From Chloroflexota bacterium (GTDB lineage: Bacteria; Chloroflexota; Dehalococcoidia; Lucifugimonadales; Lucifugimonadaceae), in NCBI GenBank assembly GCA_027618835.1, contig JAQCHZ010000020.1:1-44158 (forward strand): 44,158 bases of DNA. The letters are read 5' to 3'. Position numbers and translations under genes: made by a program. Shown one piece after another: positions 35,895 through 44,158 of the stretch (position 1 is its first letter; every line of letters starts with the position of its first letter). Under the pieces are notes generated by a model, which was not told the origin of the DNA, searched no databases, and saw nothing but the letters and a program-made list of their open reading frames with translations.

Positions 35895-36269
35895 TTTTTT
35901 TTGCGGGGCGTTAGTCGCGGTCGTCAGGCTCCGGGCGTCACTAGCGTGACTTGGTCGTGCGGGGCAGTCTCCCCCTCTAGCTCCCCCGATCCGGGGGAGT
36001 ATCGTTACGCTCTGAGCGTCATGAACTTGTTCAGCAGTATGTATTCACTTCAGCTAACATGCCGACCGCGGACAACACTTGCAGTTATTCGCCAATTAAT
36101 CGCTGGAGTGACCAACAGCTTGATGTCGTCTATTTATATCGTGTCAGCATGAATCGACAGCCTTTATCAAAATAGTTGGCTGTTGGAAGCTTTTAAGCAA
36201 ACTGCTGCATTCAATGACGTCGGGGCATCCCTGCAACGGTCTCACGTTGATCTGGTAATCAACTTCAAC
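35895..36269. other. Intergenic region after tRNA-Ser with a GC-rich hairpin
   Basis: About 375 bases with no supported gene. It begins with the T tract that ends the tRNA transcript. A perfect 8-bp stem, CTCCCCCG with CGGGGGAG (35981-35999, loop ATC), is the only structure of note; no T run follows, so a terminator role is doubtful. No integrase or att-like duplication of the tRNA end was seen. Confidence 0.4.
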
Positions 36270-39060
36270 ATGGCACTATTCGAAACATCTTCGTTCGTAG
36301 CTTACGCCACATTTGTCGGAGCTGTGATCGCGCTCATCATGACAGCGTTCATGTGGTCGTAGGCAGGCACTCGGTGCGGCTTCGGTGGCATGGCTAATGA
36401 TCGCCCCCGCCATATTGGTCGGGTGGTTACGGTATCGAGGTGCGTCTCGAAGATATCGACGACAAACTACTTCTGGTTCCGCTCGAATACGTCGGAATCA
36501 CAACTGTTCTGGTTTTCTGATTTATTACGGCAGCACGCCTTACAGGTCGAATTCGGACTGTCTCCATTCGTTTTCTCCTCATTGTGCTCGTGATTCACGC
36601 GATAACTATCATCCTCACTGCGGCGAACAGCTCACACAACTTAATGTGGCGACGCTCATGTGGTTGGTGAAGCGGGCAGCGTATCGGTGATATTCGATCG
36701 TGGTGTCTGGTTCCGGGTTTCGTGGATCTACTCGTATACGGCTTTCGTCACCGGATTCGTATTTCTCTTGTACCCCACATTTACCGAATCATCGATGCTC
36801 CGGAACCAAATGATTGCGACCATCGTCGCAGGCACCATTCCTCTTGCAGCAAATCTTCTTTTCTTAGCCAACTTAACCCGCTGGGTAATTTTGACCCGAC
36901 GCCGATGTCGTTCGCAGCGTCAGGCGTGATCATCGTCTATGGCTATCTTCGACTGAAGCTGTTCGATTTGGTTCCCGTTGCTCTCGATATCCTCATAGAG
37001 AGAGTTCCTGACGCGATGTTCGTGCTCGATCCCGCTGGTCACATCATCGACGCGAACCCCGCGGCGGAACGGCTCGTAGCAATTTTTGAAGGGCACCTAG
37101 TAGGTAGGCATCTCTGCAACGTACTTCCGGTTAATTTGGCAGATCATGAACTGTGTACAGGAATACCATCCGCCGCTATGCAAGATGTGATATTCGATAG
37201 CCATATTGGTGCTGACTCATTGACCTACGAACCTACAGTGGCTGAACCTGTCGGAGGTCACCAGCCGAAACGGGTCTAACGGCAGGCTGGTGATTCTTCG
37301 GGATGTAACTGAACAGCGAGCAGCATCAGAATCATTGATGCGGCTTGCCAGAATCACAACGCTAAATGCGATCACAACAGCTGTAGTTGAGATGCACGAT
37401 GTCCAGTCGATCATGGAAACTGCGACTTCGCGGCTCGCCGAATTGCTTCCGGCCGACCACGTAGTTGGATTGATCCTCGAACCAACCAGCGGTGATTTCA
37501 CTGTGGTAACCACTTCAGGCGAACACTCGCTTGAACCGATTCCTGTTGGTTCGAAGGCATTCGATTCTCAGATACTCACCCCCGGCTCCGACGAGGGTGT
37601 TCACAACCTTTCAGAGACTGGTGGACACCTCGACGACTTCACCTACCGATTCGCAGCAGCAGGACTGTATTCCGTTATCGGACATAATCTTGCTGCAAAT
37701 GGCGAAACTTACGGAGCCATCATCGTGGCACGCCATGAGCATGCTTCTCTCGGTTCGGCTGAGGTCGAGCTCATGACGGCTGTCGGAGCGGCAGTTGCCC
37801 AGGCGATTTACGGCGCTCGGTTAGTAGACGACCTGCGAGTGATGACCGTCGAGCTTGTCGAAACTCAACAACGGGCAATGCGCCAAGATAGATTAAGAGC
37901 GCTCGGGCAGATGACAAGCGGAATCACGCACGACACCAACAATGCTTTATCGCCAGTCGTCGGATTTTCCGACATGCTGCTGCAAAACCGTAGCAATATC
38001 GATGATCACTCCAGAAAGCTACTTCAGTTAATCAGGCTAGCTGCTCTCGACATTTCCAGAATCGTTGAGCGAATGCGTCTGATCTATAGTGATCGTGAAG
38101 CCGATGGCATCACTTTCGAACCAGTCGACATCAGGCAGATGGTTCGCGAAACGATTGAACTTACCCGACCAAAATGGCGCGATGAATCGCCCGACGGAGC
38201 TGAGATACGCGTCTCAACCGACTTCGCTCGAGTGTTGCCACAAGTACCCGGTAGCGACACCGAAATTCGTGAAGCCCTGACGAACTTAGTTCTGAACGCT
38301 GTCGACGCCATGCCCGACGGTGGAAGAATCGTTTTCACCGGTTACACAGAACCTGAACAAAGCGGGAATGGTGGCACGGTGGATCCAGAAACGGTAGTAG
38401 TAGAAATCTCGAACGAGGGTTCTGGAATGAACTCAGATACTGCCCAGGGAGCCCTAGAGCCGTTCTTCACTACCAAAGGAAACCGAGGCACAGGCTTGGG
38501 ACTGCCAATGGTTCAGCAGGTAATGAAACGTCATTCTGGCACGATATCCATACTTCCTAGCAAGGAAAAAGGAACTATCGCCAGGTTGGTCTTTCCCCTG
38601 GCGACGTCGATTACGGTTAGCAAACCCAAAATTTCATCAGAACGGACCGATAGCCCGAAACTCAAGATTCTGGTCGTCGATGACGAGCCCATGTTACGAA
38701 TGGTTGTCCAAGAGATGCTGACATCAGAAGGTCGCGCAGTGGAAGTAGCTCCGGGCGACCCAGAAGCATCGATGTCGGATACAACAACGATACAAATCGG
38801 GTAAACCGTTCGACGTTGTTGTATCCGACATCGAAATGCCCGTACTCAACGGTAGGATACTGGCAGATTTCATCGAAATCGAATCTCCTGAGACTGAAGT
38901 AATTCTCATGACCGGTTGGGCCGACAGCCGGATTGATGTCGATACGATCTCAACACGCGTTGTTGGAGTGTTGAGCAAACCTCCTAGGCTCGCCGATATC
39001 TCCGCGCTGATGGCAGTAGTTGCCAGAAATATAGCGCCCGTGCTGCCAAACGATTCTTAG
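36270..39060 (+). pseudogene. Hybrid sensor histidine kinase, multiply frameshifted
   Basis: Translation in mixed frames gives one coherent protein: seven hydrophobic helices of the histidine kinase 7TM type (start ATG 36270, FVAYATFVGAVIALIM), a PAS domain (DAMFVLDPAGHIIDANPAAERLV), and a GAF-like domain. It continues with a HisKA box GITHDTNNALSPVVGFSDML, an HATPase (LVLNAVDAMPDGG, GTGLGLPMVQQV) and a receiver domain (KILVVDDEPMLRMVV, DVVVSDIEMPVLNG). At least five frame changes are needed: TAG at 36360, others near 36430, 36515-36530, 36660-36670, 36890, 37240 and 38770. The stretch 37290-38804 alone is open (504 codons, GAF to start of receiver) and might be translated. The gene as a whole looks decayed. 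The signal sensed is unknown. Confidence 0.7.
38769..38834. repeat. 21-bp perfect inverted repeat inside the receiver-domain region
   Basis: The sequence 38769-38789 is the exact reverse complement of 38814-38834, with a 24-base spacer. The right copy encodes the conserved VVVSDI of the receiver domain; the left copy sits where the reading frame breaks (the open frame ends at 38804). This is the pattern left by a template-switch or inverted-duplication event. Confidence 0.85.
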
Positions 39061-39304
39061 GCTTGCACCCGCAGCCAAGCTCGAATTCACCACTCCTATT
39101 TCCTAAAATAATCAGCACCTAACGCATGCCAGCACTATCCCACTGTGCTTACTAGGTACTTTTACTGATGTTTGTGAATCAAAGTGGTTCTACATTGAAC
39201 AACATCGAACGGAGCAACTGTGAGTCGATCACACAACTTCGTCAATGGTTCGCCCTAAGCAGGGCTGACAAATCCAATCTCCAATAAGATCAAGGTTATG
39301 ACTC

Positions 39305-39790
39305 ATGCGGCAAGAGTTTGTTAACCCATTCCTCGGTCCCGCCCAAATGGTGTGGCAGAAGGAATTTGGGACACCACTAGAAATCGCCGGTGCAGAGGTT
39401 GTGTCATACCAGTACACAACTGACGACATCACGGCAATCATCGGTGTCAGCGGAAAATCACAAGGTAACGTTCTTTACGGTTTCAGCGACGAAGTATCGT
39501 CAGAAGTCGTGAAACGTATGATCGGCGAAGATATGGATGCTCGCGATCCCATGGCACTTTCAGCACTCGGTGAAATAGCAAATGTGATTACCGGAAACGC
39601 GGCAACAGAGCTTGCGGCGAACGGCTACACTTGCGACATCAGCCCTCCGGTCATCATCGAACCACGTGGCTCGACGCTGACCTCAACAGTTCCAAAGCAG
39701 ATTCTCGTAACTTTTAAGAGCGATCTTGGCACCCTAACTGCCCGAATCGGTTTATCAGAGAACGCTCGGTATCAAGAACCAGCCGCATAA
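39305..39790 (+). CDS. CheX/CheC-like chemotaxis phosphatase domain protein
   Basis: A 161-residue protein with the CheX/CheC fold. The phosphatase helix reads ALSALGEIANVITGNAATEL (ExxNxxxGN, near residues 97-109). The central segment GNVLYGFSDEVSSEVVKRMIG and the closing GTLTARIGL strand are typical. These proteins dephosphorylate CheY-like receivers. No chemotaxis or flagellar gene is in the window; the broken hybrid kinase with a receiver domain lies just upstream and could have been its partner. An AAGG tract about 9 bases before the ATG supports the start. A terminator follows. The 244 bases upstream of the start hold no gene. Confidence 0.8.
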   Translation: MRQEFVNPFLGPAQMVWQKEFGTPLEIAGAEVVSYQYTTDDITAIIGVSGKSQGNVLYGFSDEVSSEVVKRMIGEDMDARDPMALSALGEIANVITGNAATELAANGYTCDISPPVIIEPRGSTLTSTVPKQILVTFKSDLGTLTARIGLSENARYQEPAA

Positions 39791-39843
39791 CGCTTGTTTC
39801 CGACGGGGCTTAACTCCGAACGTTGAATCGAATAATTTCAATT

Positions 39844-39867
39844 CGAGCTCGCAATTTTGCGGGCTCG
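39844..39867 (+). terminator. Terminator after the CheX-like gene
   Basis: A 10-bp stem with one G-U pair (39844-39853 with 39858-39867) has a four-base ATTT loop and is followed by CTTTGTTT. It lies 54 bases after the CheX-like stop, separating it from sucC. Confidence 0.75.
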
Positions 39868-40045
39868 CTTTGTTTAATCTTTGTTTCAATCGCCAATGCG
39901 AACCCTCGCTAGCTACGTATTTCGTAGACACTGACCATCACCCTCGGTACGATGATTTGCGGTCTAGAAAAACAATGACCGCCCGCACAAGCCATTTCAA
40001 GCAACACATGCGGGGTCGCTAGCAATCAGAACCGAGTAATCGTTC

Positions 40046-41224
40046 GTGAATATCCACGAGTATCAAGCGAAAGCAATCCTCGATAAATTCGGAGTTCCAA
40101 CTCCGAAGGCAGAGGTGGCATCGACAGCCGCAGAAGCGAAAGAAATCGCTTTAAGAATCGGCGGACGCGTAGTAGTAAAAGCTCAAGTCCACGCAGGCGG
40201 TCGAGGCAAGGTCGGCGGCGTTAAGCTCGTCAACTCACCTGAGGAAGCTGAAGAAGTAGCCGCATCGCTACTCGGCACTCGGCTAGTAACGAACCAGACT
40301 GGCGCATCCGGTGTACCCGTTGAAAAAGTCATGATCGCTGAAACTCTCGACATCAAAGACGAGCTATATATATCGATCGTGATCGATGGCGTTATTGGTG
40401 CTCCGCTCGTGATGGCAAGCACTGAAGGCGGGATGGATATCGAGGAAGTTGCGGAATCAACTCCTGAGAAAATCTTCCGTGTCGCAGGTGACCCTCTAAT
40501 CGGACTCACCACATACCACGCCCGTGACATTGCACTCGCACTCGGCGTCCCTGCCAAGTCCGTTCGAGCGACAACCAAGCTCATCACCGATCTCTACAAC
40601 GTGTTCGTCGAAAACGACTGCTCGCTTGTCGAGATCAATCCGCTTGTAATCACCGAAGATGACCAAGTCTTCGCACTAGACGCCAAGATCAACATCGAAG
40701 ACGATGCACTGTTCCGTCATCCCGACCTTGCGGCATTACGTGACCCGAACCAGCAAGACCCGCTCGAACAACGCGCAGACAAAGCCGATCTCGCCTACGT
40801 AAAGCTTGAAGGCGGACGAGTCGGTTGCATGGTCAACGGTGCAGGCCTTGCGATGGCAACAATGGATATCACTAAGGCAGCCGGCGCCGACCCTGCCAAC
40901 TTCCTCGACATCGGCGGTTCTGCCGATCAGGCCCGAATCGAAGAAGCATTCAAGATCATCATTGCTGATGACGATGTCGAGATAATCCTCGTGAACCTAT
41001 TTGCAGGTATCGCTCGTTCCGACATTGTCGCCCAGGGAATTGTTGCAGCAGCCAAGGAAACCAACGCATCAGTACCGATGGTGGTAGCGATGCGAGGTAC
41101 GAACGCTGAAGAGGGAATAAAAATCCTCGCCGACTCAGGACTAAACATCATTGGTGCTCCCGATCTCGCTGGAGCGGCCGAAGTGTTAAAAGCGAAATTA
41201 CTAGAACTTGGAGAATCCAACTAA
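40046..41224 (+). CDS. sucC: Succinyl-CoA synthetase beta subunit (ADP-forming)
   Basis: Beta chain of succinate-CoA ligase of the TCA cycle, forming ATP or GTP from succinyl-CoA with SucD. It has an N-terminal ATP-grasp domain (start [40 protein letters not shown]), the [14 protein letters not shown] segment with metal-binding residues, and a C-terminal CoA-ligase domain ([30 protein letters not shown]). 392 residues is standard. The start is GTG 40046 with a weak ribosome-binding site. Its TAA overlaps the sucD ATG (TAATG), so the subunits are translationally coupled. Confidence 0.97.
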   Translation: MNIHEYQAKAILDKFGVPTPKAEVASTAAEAKEIALRIGGRVVVKAQVHAGGRGKVGGVKLVNSPEEAEEVAASLLGTRLVTNQTGASGVPVEKVMIAETLDIKDELYISIVIDGVIGAPLVMASTEGGMDIEEVAESTPEKIFRVAGDPLIGLTTYHARDIALALGVPAKSVRATTKLITDLYNVFVENDCSLVEINPLVITEDDQVFALDAKINIEDDALFRHPDLAALRDPNQQDPLEQRADKADLAYVKLEGGRVGCMVNGAGLAMATMDITKAAGADPANFLDIGGSADQARIEEAFKIIIADDDVEIILVNLFAGIARSDIVAQGIVAAAKETNASVPMVVAMRGTNAEEGIKILADSGLNIIGAPDLAGAAEVLKAKLLELGESN

Positions 41225-42096
41225 TGGCTATTCTTGTTGGAGAGAACACACGACTCCTCGTTCAGGGTCTTGGTCGTGACGGTAGCTTCCAGGCTAACCG
41301 AACACGTGAATACGGCACAAACATGGTCGCCGCTGTTCACCCTGGCCGAGACGGACAGAAATTTGAAGACGAAGTTCCATACTTCTCAACCGTCGCAAAA
41401 GCTGTTGAAGAGACCGGTGCAAACACCGGAGTGATCTTCGTTCCTGCGCCGTTCGCAATGGACGCAATCATCGAACAAGTCGACGCTGGTCTAGAACTCG
41501 TTGTCTGCATCACCGAAGGCGTTCCAGTGCTCGACATGGTCAAGGTCATGGCGTACATCAAGGACAAGCCCACTCGGCTCATCGGGTCGAACTGCCCCGG
41601 CGTACTAAGCCCAGCATCTAAAGCCAAAGTCGGGATCGTTCCGGGCAACATTGTTCAGCCAGGAAACGTCGGCGTCGTATCTCGATCTGGCACGCTCACT
41701 TACGAAGCAATCGCTCAGCTTGTGCAGCACGGCATGGGTCAATCGACCTGTGTTGGCATCGGTGGCGACCCAGTTCACGGCACGACATTCACGGACGTTC
41801 TCGAGCTATTCCAAGCCGACGACGAAACTGAAGCAATCGTGCTTATTGGCGAAATTGGCGGAATTCGAGAACAGCTCGCTGCCGACTACATCAAGGAACA
41901 CGTAACCAAGCCCGTTGTTGCTGCAATCGCAGGTAACTCTGCTCCTGCTGGCAAGCGCATGGGTCACGCCGGAGCAATCATCACCGGCAAGGCTGCGCTC
42001 GCTTCCGAGAAGAACAAGGCGCTTGAAGCCGCTGGTGTTCACGTTGTCGAATCGCCAGCATTGATCGGTGCCAAGATGAAGGAAGTGCTCGGCTAA
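41224..42096 (+). CDS. sucD: Succinyl-CoA synthetase alpha subunit
   Basis: Alpha chain of succinyl-CoA synthetase, which binds CoA and carries the phospho-His intermediate. The N-terminal Rossmann fold ([23 protein letters not shown]) and [13 protein letters not shown] are typical. [22 protein letters not shown] and [10 protein letters not shown] mark the CoA-binding region. The phospho-His is in [12 protein letters not shown]. 290 residues is normal. It shares one base with the sucC stop. A gene for an alpha/beta hydrolase follows 20 bases later in the same direction. Confidence 0.97.
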   Translation: MAILVGENTRLLVQGLGRDGSFQANRTREYGTNMVAAVHPGRDGQKFEDEVPYFSTVAKAVEETGANTGVIFVPAPFAMDAIIEQVDAGLELVVCITEGVPVLDMVKVMAYIKDKPTRLIGSNCPGVLSPASKAKVGIVPGNIVQPGNVGVVSRSGTLTYEAIAQLVQHGMGQSTCVGIGGDPVHGTTFTDVLELFQADDETEAIVLIGEIGGIREQLAADYIKEHVTKPVVAAIAGNSAPAGKRMGHAGAIITGKAALASEKNKALEAAGVHVVESPALIGAKMKEVLG

Positions 42097-42116
42097 GCCG
42101 GGCCATCCCTTTTCTC

Positions 42117-42944
42117 ATGTCGTTTACCGAACGATACGTTCATACCGGAAAAATCGCACTGAACGTGGCTGAATGGGACGCGTCGTTGCCAGAATCCCCG
42201 GTGCTTGTTTTAGTTCACGGCTATGGATCGAACTGGAACACATGGGGACGTGTGGTCGACAAATTGGCGGAGGAGTTCAAGCTTTTCGCTGTCGATCTAC
42301 GCGGCATGGGCCGAAGTGGGCGGTACGGCAAAGGATCAAGTCGACAGACTTCGGTCGACGACATTGCCGACTTGATCCCGCGTCTCACTGACGGCCCTGT
42401 TTACTTGATCGGTCATTCATTTGGCGGTTGGGTCACGGCTGCTGTTGCGGCTCAACATCACGAACTGGTTTCGAAGGCTGTATTGGTCGATCCATATTCA
42501 GGAGCCAACTCCGAAGCACGCAGGAAGGAGCGACAGCGACTACCCGAGGAGCGCGGTCGCAGAGCGCAACAGATACGTGATGCTGCAACGCCGAACGATC
42601 TGATTCAAGCGGTTGCAGAACAATACGACGGCGTTTCTGAAGACAGCATCAATCGCATCGCGAAGATGTGGTTCCAAATGGATCCTGCGCTAGAAGAAGG
42701 CCCTTTCAACCGAACTGAAGACATAGAAACGTTCGATGATATGTTCTCTTCAATCAAGTGCCCCACTTTGATTATTGCCGGCGCTGCCGACAAAGGCGGA
42801 ATCTTGTCTGAGGAAGAATCCGAACGGATAATCGGACTCATTCCCGACTCTCGACTTCTCACATGGTCAAAAGTCGGTCACTCCCCACACATCGCCCGAA
42901 ACCACGACTTCATCCGAGCAACAAAACGCTTCTGGGCTGAATAA
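42117..42944 (+). CDS. Alpha/beta hydrolase
   Basis: A 275-residue alpha/beta hydrolase fold enzyme. The oxyanion segment LVHGYGSNWNTWG is followed by the nucleophile elbow YLIGHSFGGWV (Ser about residue 104), VDLRGMGRSGRY, a late IIAGAADKGG strand with the acid, and the catalytic His in WSKVGHSPHIAR. All three triad positions look intact. The substrate is unknown; esterase and meta-cleavage hydrolase are possible. It is 20 bases after sucD, so probably on that transcript. The MITE-like element follows about 180 bases downstream. Confidence 0.88.
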   Translation: MSFTERYVHTGKIALNVAEWDASLPESPVLVLVHGYGSNWNTWGRVVDKLAEEFKLFAVDLRGMGRSGRYGKGSSRQTSVDDIADLIPRLTDGPVYLIGHSFGGWVTAAVAAQHHELVSKAVLVDPYSGANSEARRKERQRLPEERGRRAQQIRDAATPNDLIQAVAEQYDGVSEDSINRIAKMWFQMDPALEEGPFNRTEDIETFDDMFSSIKCPTLIIAGAADKGGILSEEESERIIGLIPDSRLLTWSKVGHSPHIARNHDFIRATKRFWAE

Positions 42945-43047
42945 GGCTCCGAGCGACTACCGCGCTTAACAGCCCTTCGACGATACTCAGCTGTCGACGA
43001 CAAACAACCGTCAACGATTCAGGCAACCGTTGTCAACGACACACCCC

Positions 43048-43074
43048 TGTCATCCTGAATTCATTTTCAGGATC
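43048..43074. repeat. TGTCATCCTGA repeat with hairpin
   Basis: TGTCATCCTGA (43048) continues into an 8-bp hairpin, ATCCTGAA with TTCAGGAT (43052-43059 with 43066-43073) around a 6-base loop. The same core occurs at 26456. It lies 50 bases before the second MITE copy, in the 449-base gap (42945-43393) between two hydrolase genes, which holds no coding sequence. Confidence 0.5.
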
Positions 43075-43122
43075 TAACGCCGATTCGACACCATCGAACG
43101 ACCCGCCCAACCACGAACAACC

Positions 43123-43310
43123 TGTCATTGCGAGAAGCCTGCCCTGAGGCGACATGGCAATCAGCGATCAAAGCAACGCGGCTAACGATGTTAGGCAACA
43201 TGGGTACTTGCCTAACATCAGCTCGTAGAAAACAACTCCCAACAGCGACGACAGCGTTGCCAGTGATCACTGATTGCCACGTCGTCCATTCTTCACTCCT
43301 CGCAATGACA
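43123..43310. repeat. MITE-like inverted-repeat element, copy 2
   Basis: A 188-bp element with ends TGTCATTGCGAG and its reverse complement, and inner blocks like GACGTGGCAATCA (one arm has CATGG). Its left arm matches the right arm of copy 1 (10705-10890) and vice versa, so it lies in the opposite orientation. The interior has an additional perfect 12-bp hairpin (43187-43198 with 43208-43219) that copy 1 lacks. No coding frame and no clear target duplication. It fills much of the gap between two alpha/beta hydrolase genes. Confidence 0.8.
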
Positions 43311-43393
43311 AAGATGACAAGCTCCACCACTCGTTCATTCACTCCTATTTCTGCTAATCTCCCCTCGTAATCACCCTCACCCAGTCGAACCAC

Positions 43394-44140
43394 ATGACCA
43401 ATTACCCAGAAAAGAAATTCGCCGCCAGCACTATCGAAGTGAACTACGCAGAAGGTCCTGACAACGGACCGCCATTGGTGTTGATCCACGGTATCGGCTC
43501 ACGCTGGGCGGCGGTGATCGACGATTTCGCCAAAGATTGGCACGTATACGCAGTCGATCTGCGCGGACACGGCGACTCGGGAAGAACTCCCAATAAATAC
43601 CGGTTCATCGACTACCCAATCGAGATCGTCGAGTTCCTCCGAAATGTCGTGGGAGGGCCTGCCTTCTTAGTCGGCCATTCGCTAGGTGCTGTCACGGCAG
43701 CGGGTGTCTGTGCGGTCACGCCAGACCTCGTTGCAGCGGCAGTACTTGAAGATCCGCCGTTGTATGTCGAGAAAACTTCTCAGTTTCAGACCATTTACCA
43801 AATTCGGATGAAAAACCTGAGCGTTGCTGACACTGCGATCGAACTCAGGAAAATAAACACTTCACTTTCGAACAAAGCGATCGCGAAATGGGCGATCACA
43901 GTCACAAAAGTCGATCCAGAAGCATGGTCGTTCCCGGGCGACGGCCAGATCTCGGAATCGTGGAATCCAGACGCCGTACTTGCGGAAATAACCCTGCCAG
44001 TGCTGCTCATGCAGGCGAGCCCCTACATGGGCGCAGCTCTCAGCGACTCGGAGGCGACACGAGCGGATGATCTACAGAGGTGGTCCCGGAAATCTGCACA
44101 GTGGGATAAGTGGAATCGCTGCCTGAGTGAGGCATCATAA
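43394..44140 (+). CDS. Alpha/beta hydrolase with an abnormal C-terminus
   Basis: A second alpha/beta hydrolase, as written 248 residues. The oxyanion region LVLIHGIGSRW, VDLRGHGDSGR and nucleophile elbow FLVGHSLGAVT (Ser about residue 98) are intact. After LLMQASPYMGAALSDSEATR the frame becomes Trp/Arg/Lys-rich and lacks the expected catalytic GxGH. A neighbouring frame around 44070-44125 reads GGPGNLHSGISGIA, closer to a hydrolase end, before its own TGA. A late frameshift is therefore likely, making this a damaged gene or a sequence error near the window edge. It is less than 30% similar by eye to the hydrolase at 42.1 kb and is not a recent duplicate. Confidence 0.65.
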   Translation: MTNYPEKKFAASTIEVNYAEGPDNGPPLVLIHGIGSRWAAVIDDFAKDWHVYAVDLRGHGDSGRTPNKYRFIDYPIEIVEFLRNVVGGPAFLVGHSLGAVTAAGVCAVTPDLVAAAVLEDPPLYVEKTSQFQTIYQIRMKNLSVADTAIELRKINTSLSNKAIAKWAITVTKVDPEAWSFPGDGQISESWNPDAVLAEITLPVLLMQASPYMGAALSDSEATRADDLQRWSRKSAQWDKWNRCLSEAS

Positions 44141-44158
44141 TGTCTCTAGAAACAGGAG

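Noticed and set aside
35981..35999. GC-rich hairpin as a terminator
   Set aside because: Perfect 8-bp stem but no T run on either side and the tRNA already ends in T8; function left open.
35803..36020. Integration site at tRNA-Ser
   Set aside because: No integrase, no duplicated tRNA 3' end and no phage genes were found nearby.
43067..43489. 140-codon minus-strand frame between hydrolases
   Set aside because: It runs through the MITE-like element and into the hydrolase on the other strand; composition is that of the repeat.
44110..44135. Second selenocysteine TGA in the last hydrolase
   Set aside because: The TGA is in a shifted frame, not at a Cys site, and alpha/beta hydrolases use no Cys/Sec at the His position; decay is the simpler reading.

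Overview
The window is 44 kb of a bacterial chromosome of roughly balanced base composition. Protein signatures and gene content suggest Chloroflexota, most likely a Dehalococcoidia/SAR202-like lineage. This is inferred from the style of the proteins and cannot be proven without a search. Pointers include the secreted lipoproteins with Pro/Thr-rich linkers, the NHL-repeat and zinc alcohol dehydrogenase pair, and the 7TM-type sensor kinase. Nothing shows a phage, plasmid, CRISPR array or large mobile element. Most of the window is ordinary housekeeping sequence.

Layout. At 0.1-1.6 kb the minus strand carries the infC-rpmI-rplT translation operon, which ends at a clear terminator; infC probably starts at a rare AUA codon. 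From 1.9 to 10.7 kb the plus strand carries ftsH, an MBL-fold hydrolase, a CPBP membrane protease, then trpA, aroH, a Phe/Tyr-rich leader peptide, DAHP synthase, ribF and tyrS. A short inverted-repeat element (MITE-like) follows, then a class V aminotransferase. At 12.3-13.7 kb lie two redoxin-like lipoprotein genes. The first has an in-frame TGA exactly where the peroxidatic cysteine belongs, with a SECIS-like hairpin just downstream; the second has lost its catalytic cysteine. After a convergent DUF1015 gene come ligA, pth and a secreted metallopeptidase (15.2-20.3 kb). A minus-strand lysS-serS-aldo/keto reductase group (20.4-24.4 kb) is divergent from rsmD-coaD-coiled-coil protein (24.7-26.4 kb).

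At 26.6-31.4 kb the minus strand reads padR-arsM-phosphotransferase, then a zinc dehydrogenase and an NHL protein. A bipartite palindrome upstream of padR is a good operator candidate for an arsenic methylation operon. Next come polA and mutM (31.6-35.3 kb), a frameshifted small membrane gene, tRNA-Ser(UGA), a heavily frameshifted hybrid sensor kinase, an orphan CheX-like protein, sucC-sucD, an alpha/beta hydrolase, a second copy of the MITE in opposite orientation, and another alpha/beta hydrolase whose C-terminus looks damaged.

Themes. Aromatic amino acid supply (trpA, aroH, DAHP synthase with its leader, tyrS) is grouped. DNA replication and repair genes (ligA, polA, mutM) are intact. Damage is confined to accessory genes: the redoxin, the small membrane protein, the kinase and the last hydrolase. 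This means the selenocysteine reading of the redoxin must be weighed against gene decay or local sequence error. The items most worth checking are that redoxin, the aromatic leader peptide, the infC start, the MITE family, the padR/arsM operator and the 21-bp inverted repeat at the kinase receiver lesion.
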